The notes under the pieces are model-generated. The model saw only the letters and a program-made list of their open reading frames with translations. It was not told the origin of the DNA and ran no database searches. A DNA stretch of 64,000 nt from Halobacteriovorax sp. HLS (GTDB lineage Bacteria; Bdellovibrionota; Bacteriovoracia; Bacteriovoracales; Bacteriovoracaceae). This document shows positions 63,189-64,000 of the stretch, piece by piece. The translations under genes were made by a program, and so were the position numbers. The stretch is taken from positions 248,001-312,000 of the forward strand of contig NZ_QOCL01000009.1 of assembly GCF_004006665.1 (NCBI RefSeq), written 5' to 3'. Within the stretch, counting starts at the first letter, position 1; the number at the start of each line of letters is the position of its first letter.

Positions 63189-64000
63189 ATGTTACCAAGC
63201 TCAAATGATATACAATATTTTCTAGAAGTTTCTAAAACTTTAAACCTCAGTCGTTCTGCCGAAAAGTTGGGAATTACTCAGCCAACACTGAGTTTTGCTA
63301 TTAAGAGATTAGAGCAGTCCCTAGGTGTTGAGCTCTTAGTTAGGTCTAAGACGGGTGTCTCTCTAACTCGCTATGGAGAGAGCTTTAGGCGTGAGTCGAA
63401 GAAGTTCTTAGAGGATTGGTATCAATTAAAATCTAAACTTGTTCAAGAAAAAGAGGAAATTAGAGGATTATATACAATGGGTGTTCATCCCTCTGTTGCT
63501 CTATATACACTGGGAGAGTTCATTCCTAAACTCTATCATGATTACCCAAGTCTAGAAGTGAAACTAGTTCATAGCTCTAGTAGACTTATTACTGAACAAG
63601 TTATTTCCCATAAGTTAGATTTAGGGATCGTTGTCAATCCTGTTTCTCATCCTGACCTAGTGATAATTAAATTATTAACAGATGAGGTGACCCTATGGGA
63701 GAGTCCGTCCAATAAAAATAAAGATGTCCTATTATGTGACCCTGATCTCACACAAACATCCTCCCTTGTCATGAAGTTAAAAAAGCAAAAATTACATTTT
63801 AGCAGAATTCTTCATTCTCAAAACTTAGAGGTATTAACTGATTTAACTGTTAATGGTGCTGGAGTAGGAATACTTCCAGGTAAAGTCGTAATGAGCAGTG
63901 GAGCAAAGCTGTTAAAGGTTCCCGCTGCACCAGTATTTAAGGATACTATTTGTCTGATTTTTAGAGTTGATAGAGTTAAAACTAGGGCCAGTGAAGAAAT
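63189..64000 (+). CDS. LysR-family transcriptional regulator, 3' end outside window
   Basis: An open frame from ATG 63189 reaches the end of the window without a stop (270 full codons). It starts MLPSSNDIQYFLEVSKTLNL followed by SRSAEKLGITQPTLSFAIKRL, the LysR helix-turn-helix. A substrate-binding domain follows (KLDLGIVVNP, GAGVGILPGK). It lies 39 bases after the Rsm22-like gene on the same strand. Confidence 0.93.
   Translation, partial: MLPSSNDIQYFLEVSKTLNLSRSAEKLGITQPTLSFAIKRLEQSLGVELLVRSKTGVSLTRYGESFRRESKKFLEDWYQLKSKLVQEKEEIRGLYTMGVHPSVALYTLGEFIPKLYHDYPSLEVKLVHSSSRLITEQVISHKLDLGIVVNPVSHPDLVIIKLLTDEVTLWESPSNKNKDVLLCDPDLTQTSSLVMKLKKQKLHFSRILHSQNLEVLTDLTVNGAGVGILPGKVVMSSGAKLLKVPAAPVFKDTICLIFRVDRVKTRASEE

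Noticed and set aside
1-64000. tRNA, rRNA, CRISPR, insertion sequence or prophage
   Set aside because: I saw no cloverleaf, regularly spaced repeat, transposase or phage gene. Intergenic gaps are short and mostly occupied by promoters and terminators.

Overview
The window is AT-rich, densely packed, non-mobile bacterial chromosome from a Gram-negative organism. Evidence includes periplasmic solute-binding and envelope-hydrolase genes, an RND exporter, RadD, SfsA, HlyIII and many N-terminal signal peptides. The abundance of secreted proteases and wall-active enzymes, together with many secreted proteins I cannot assign, suggests a bacteriolytic predator of the Bdellovibrionota, most likely a marine Bacteriovorax/Halobacteriovorax relative. 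That placement is inference: no rRNA or tRNA gene lies in the window. I see no insertion sequence, prophage or CRISPR array. The only stretch longer than 300 bases between recognisable genes (about 28853-29214) holds a promoter, a 34-codon basic protein gene and a terminator.

Layout. 1-9.8 kb: the 3' end of a possible BatD-like gene; a DEAD-box RNA helicase with a complete Jag/KhpB-like tail; a secreted subtilase; a sensor kinase; radD; a large secreted unknown; HlyIII. 9.8-17.4 kb: small genes, including a Gre-like factor and a ribbon-helix-helix regulator facing an operator-like intergenic region; urocanase; a secreted M14 carboxypeptidase; a parvulin coupled to a YecM-like protein. 17.4-29.9 kb: acetyl-CoA synthetase, a reductase, a second kinase, GluQ-RS, PsuG with two RluA-type pseudouridine synthases, a cupin, a DUF4186 protein, a His-rich CDF transporter, the tiny basic protein and a beta-carbonic anhydrase.

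29.9-40.4 kb: a tightly coupled four-gene operon on the minus strand (formyltransferase-like; alpha/beta-hydrolase fused to an OleC-like acyl-adenylating enzyme; UbiA-like prenyltransferase; PEP-synthase-like phosphotransferase), followed outward by a MATE and an RND/MMPL transporter. It looks like a biosynthetic locus for an unknown, probably lipid-linked product.

40.4-48.2 kb: a CarH/MlrA-type MerR regulator whose cobalamin-ligand residues appear lost; then a mirror-image divergon in which two lysozyme-fold secreted enzymes each precede a membrane-anchored helical protein carrying a Cx5C motif; a secreted polysaccharide deacetylase follows. This resembles a wall-remodelling locus suited to predation. 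48.3-64 kb: two convergent paralogous REC-like/HD proteins with complementary degeneration, an RlmI-like methyltransferase, a GAF kinase, a solute-binding protein overlapping a hybrid kinase, a secreted metalloprotease, pyrE, citrate synthase, a membrane-tethered receiver, an Rsm22-like methyltransferase and the start of a LysR regulator.

Best candidates for undescribed biology: the 29884-36588 operon, the mirrored enzyme/partner module at 41823-46516, and the helicase-KhpB fusion at 573-2573.
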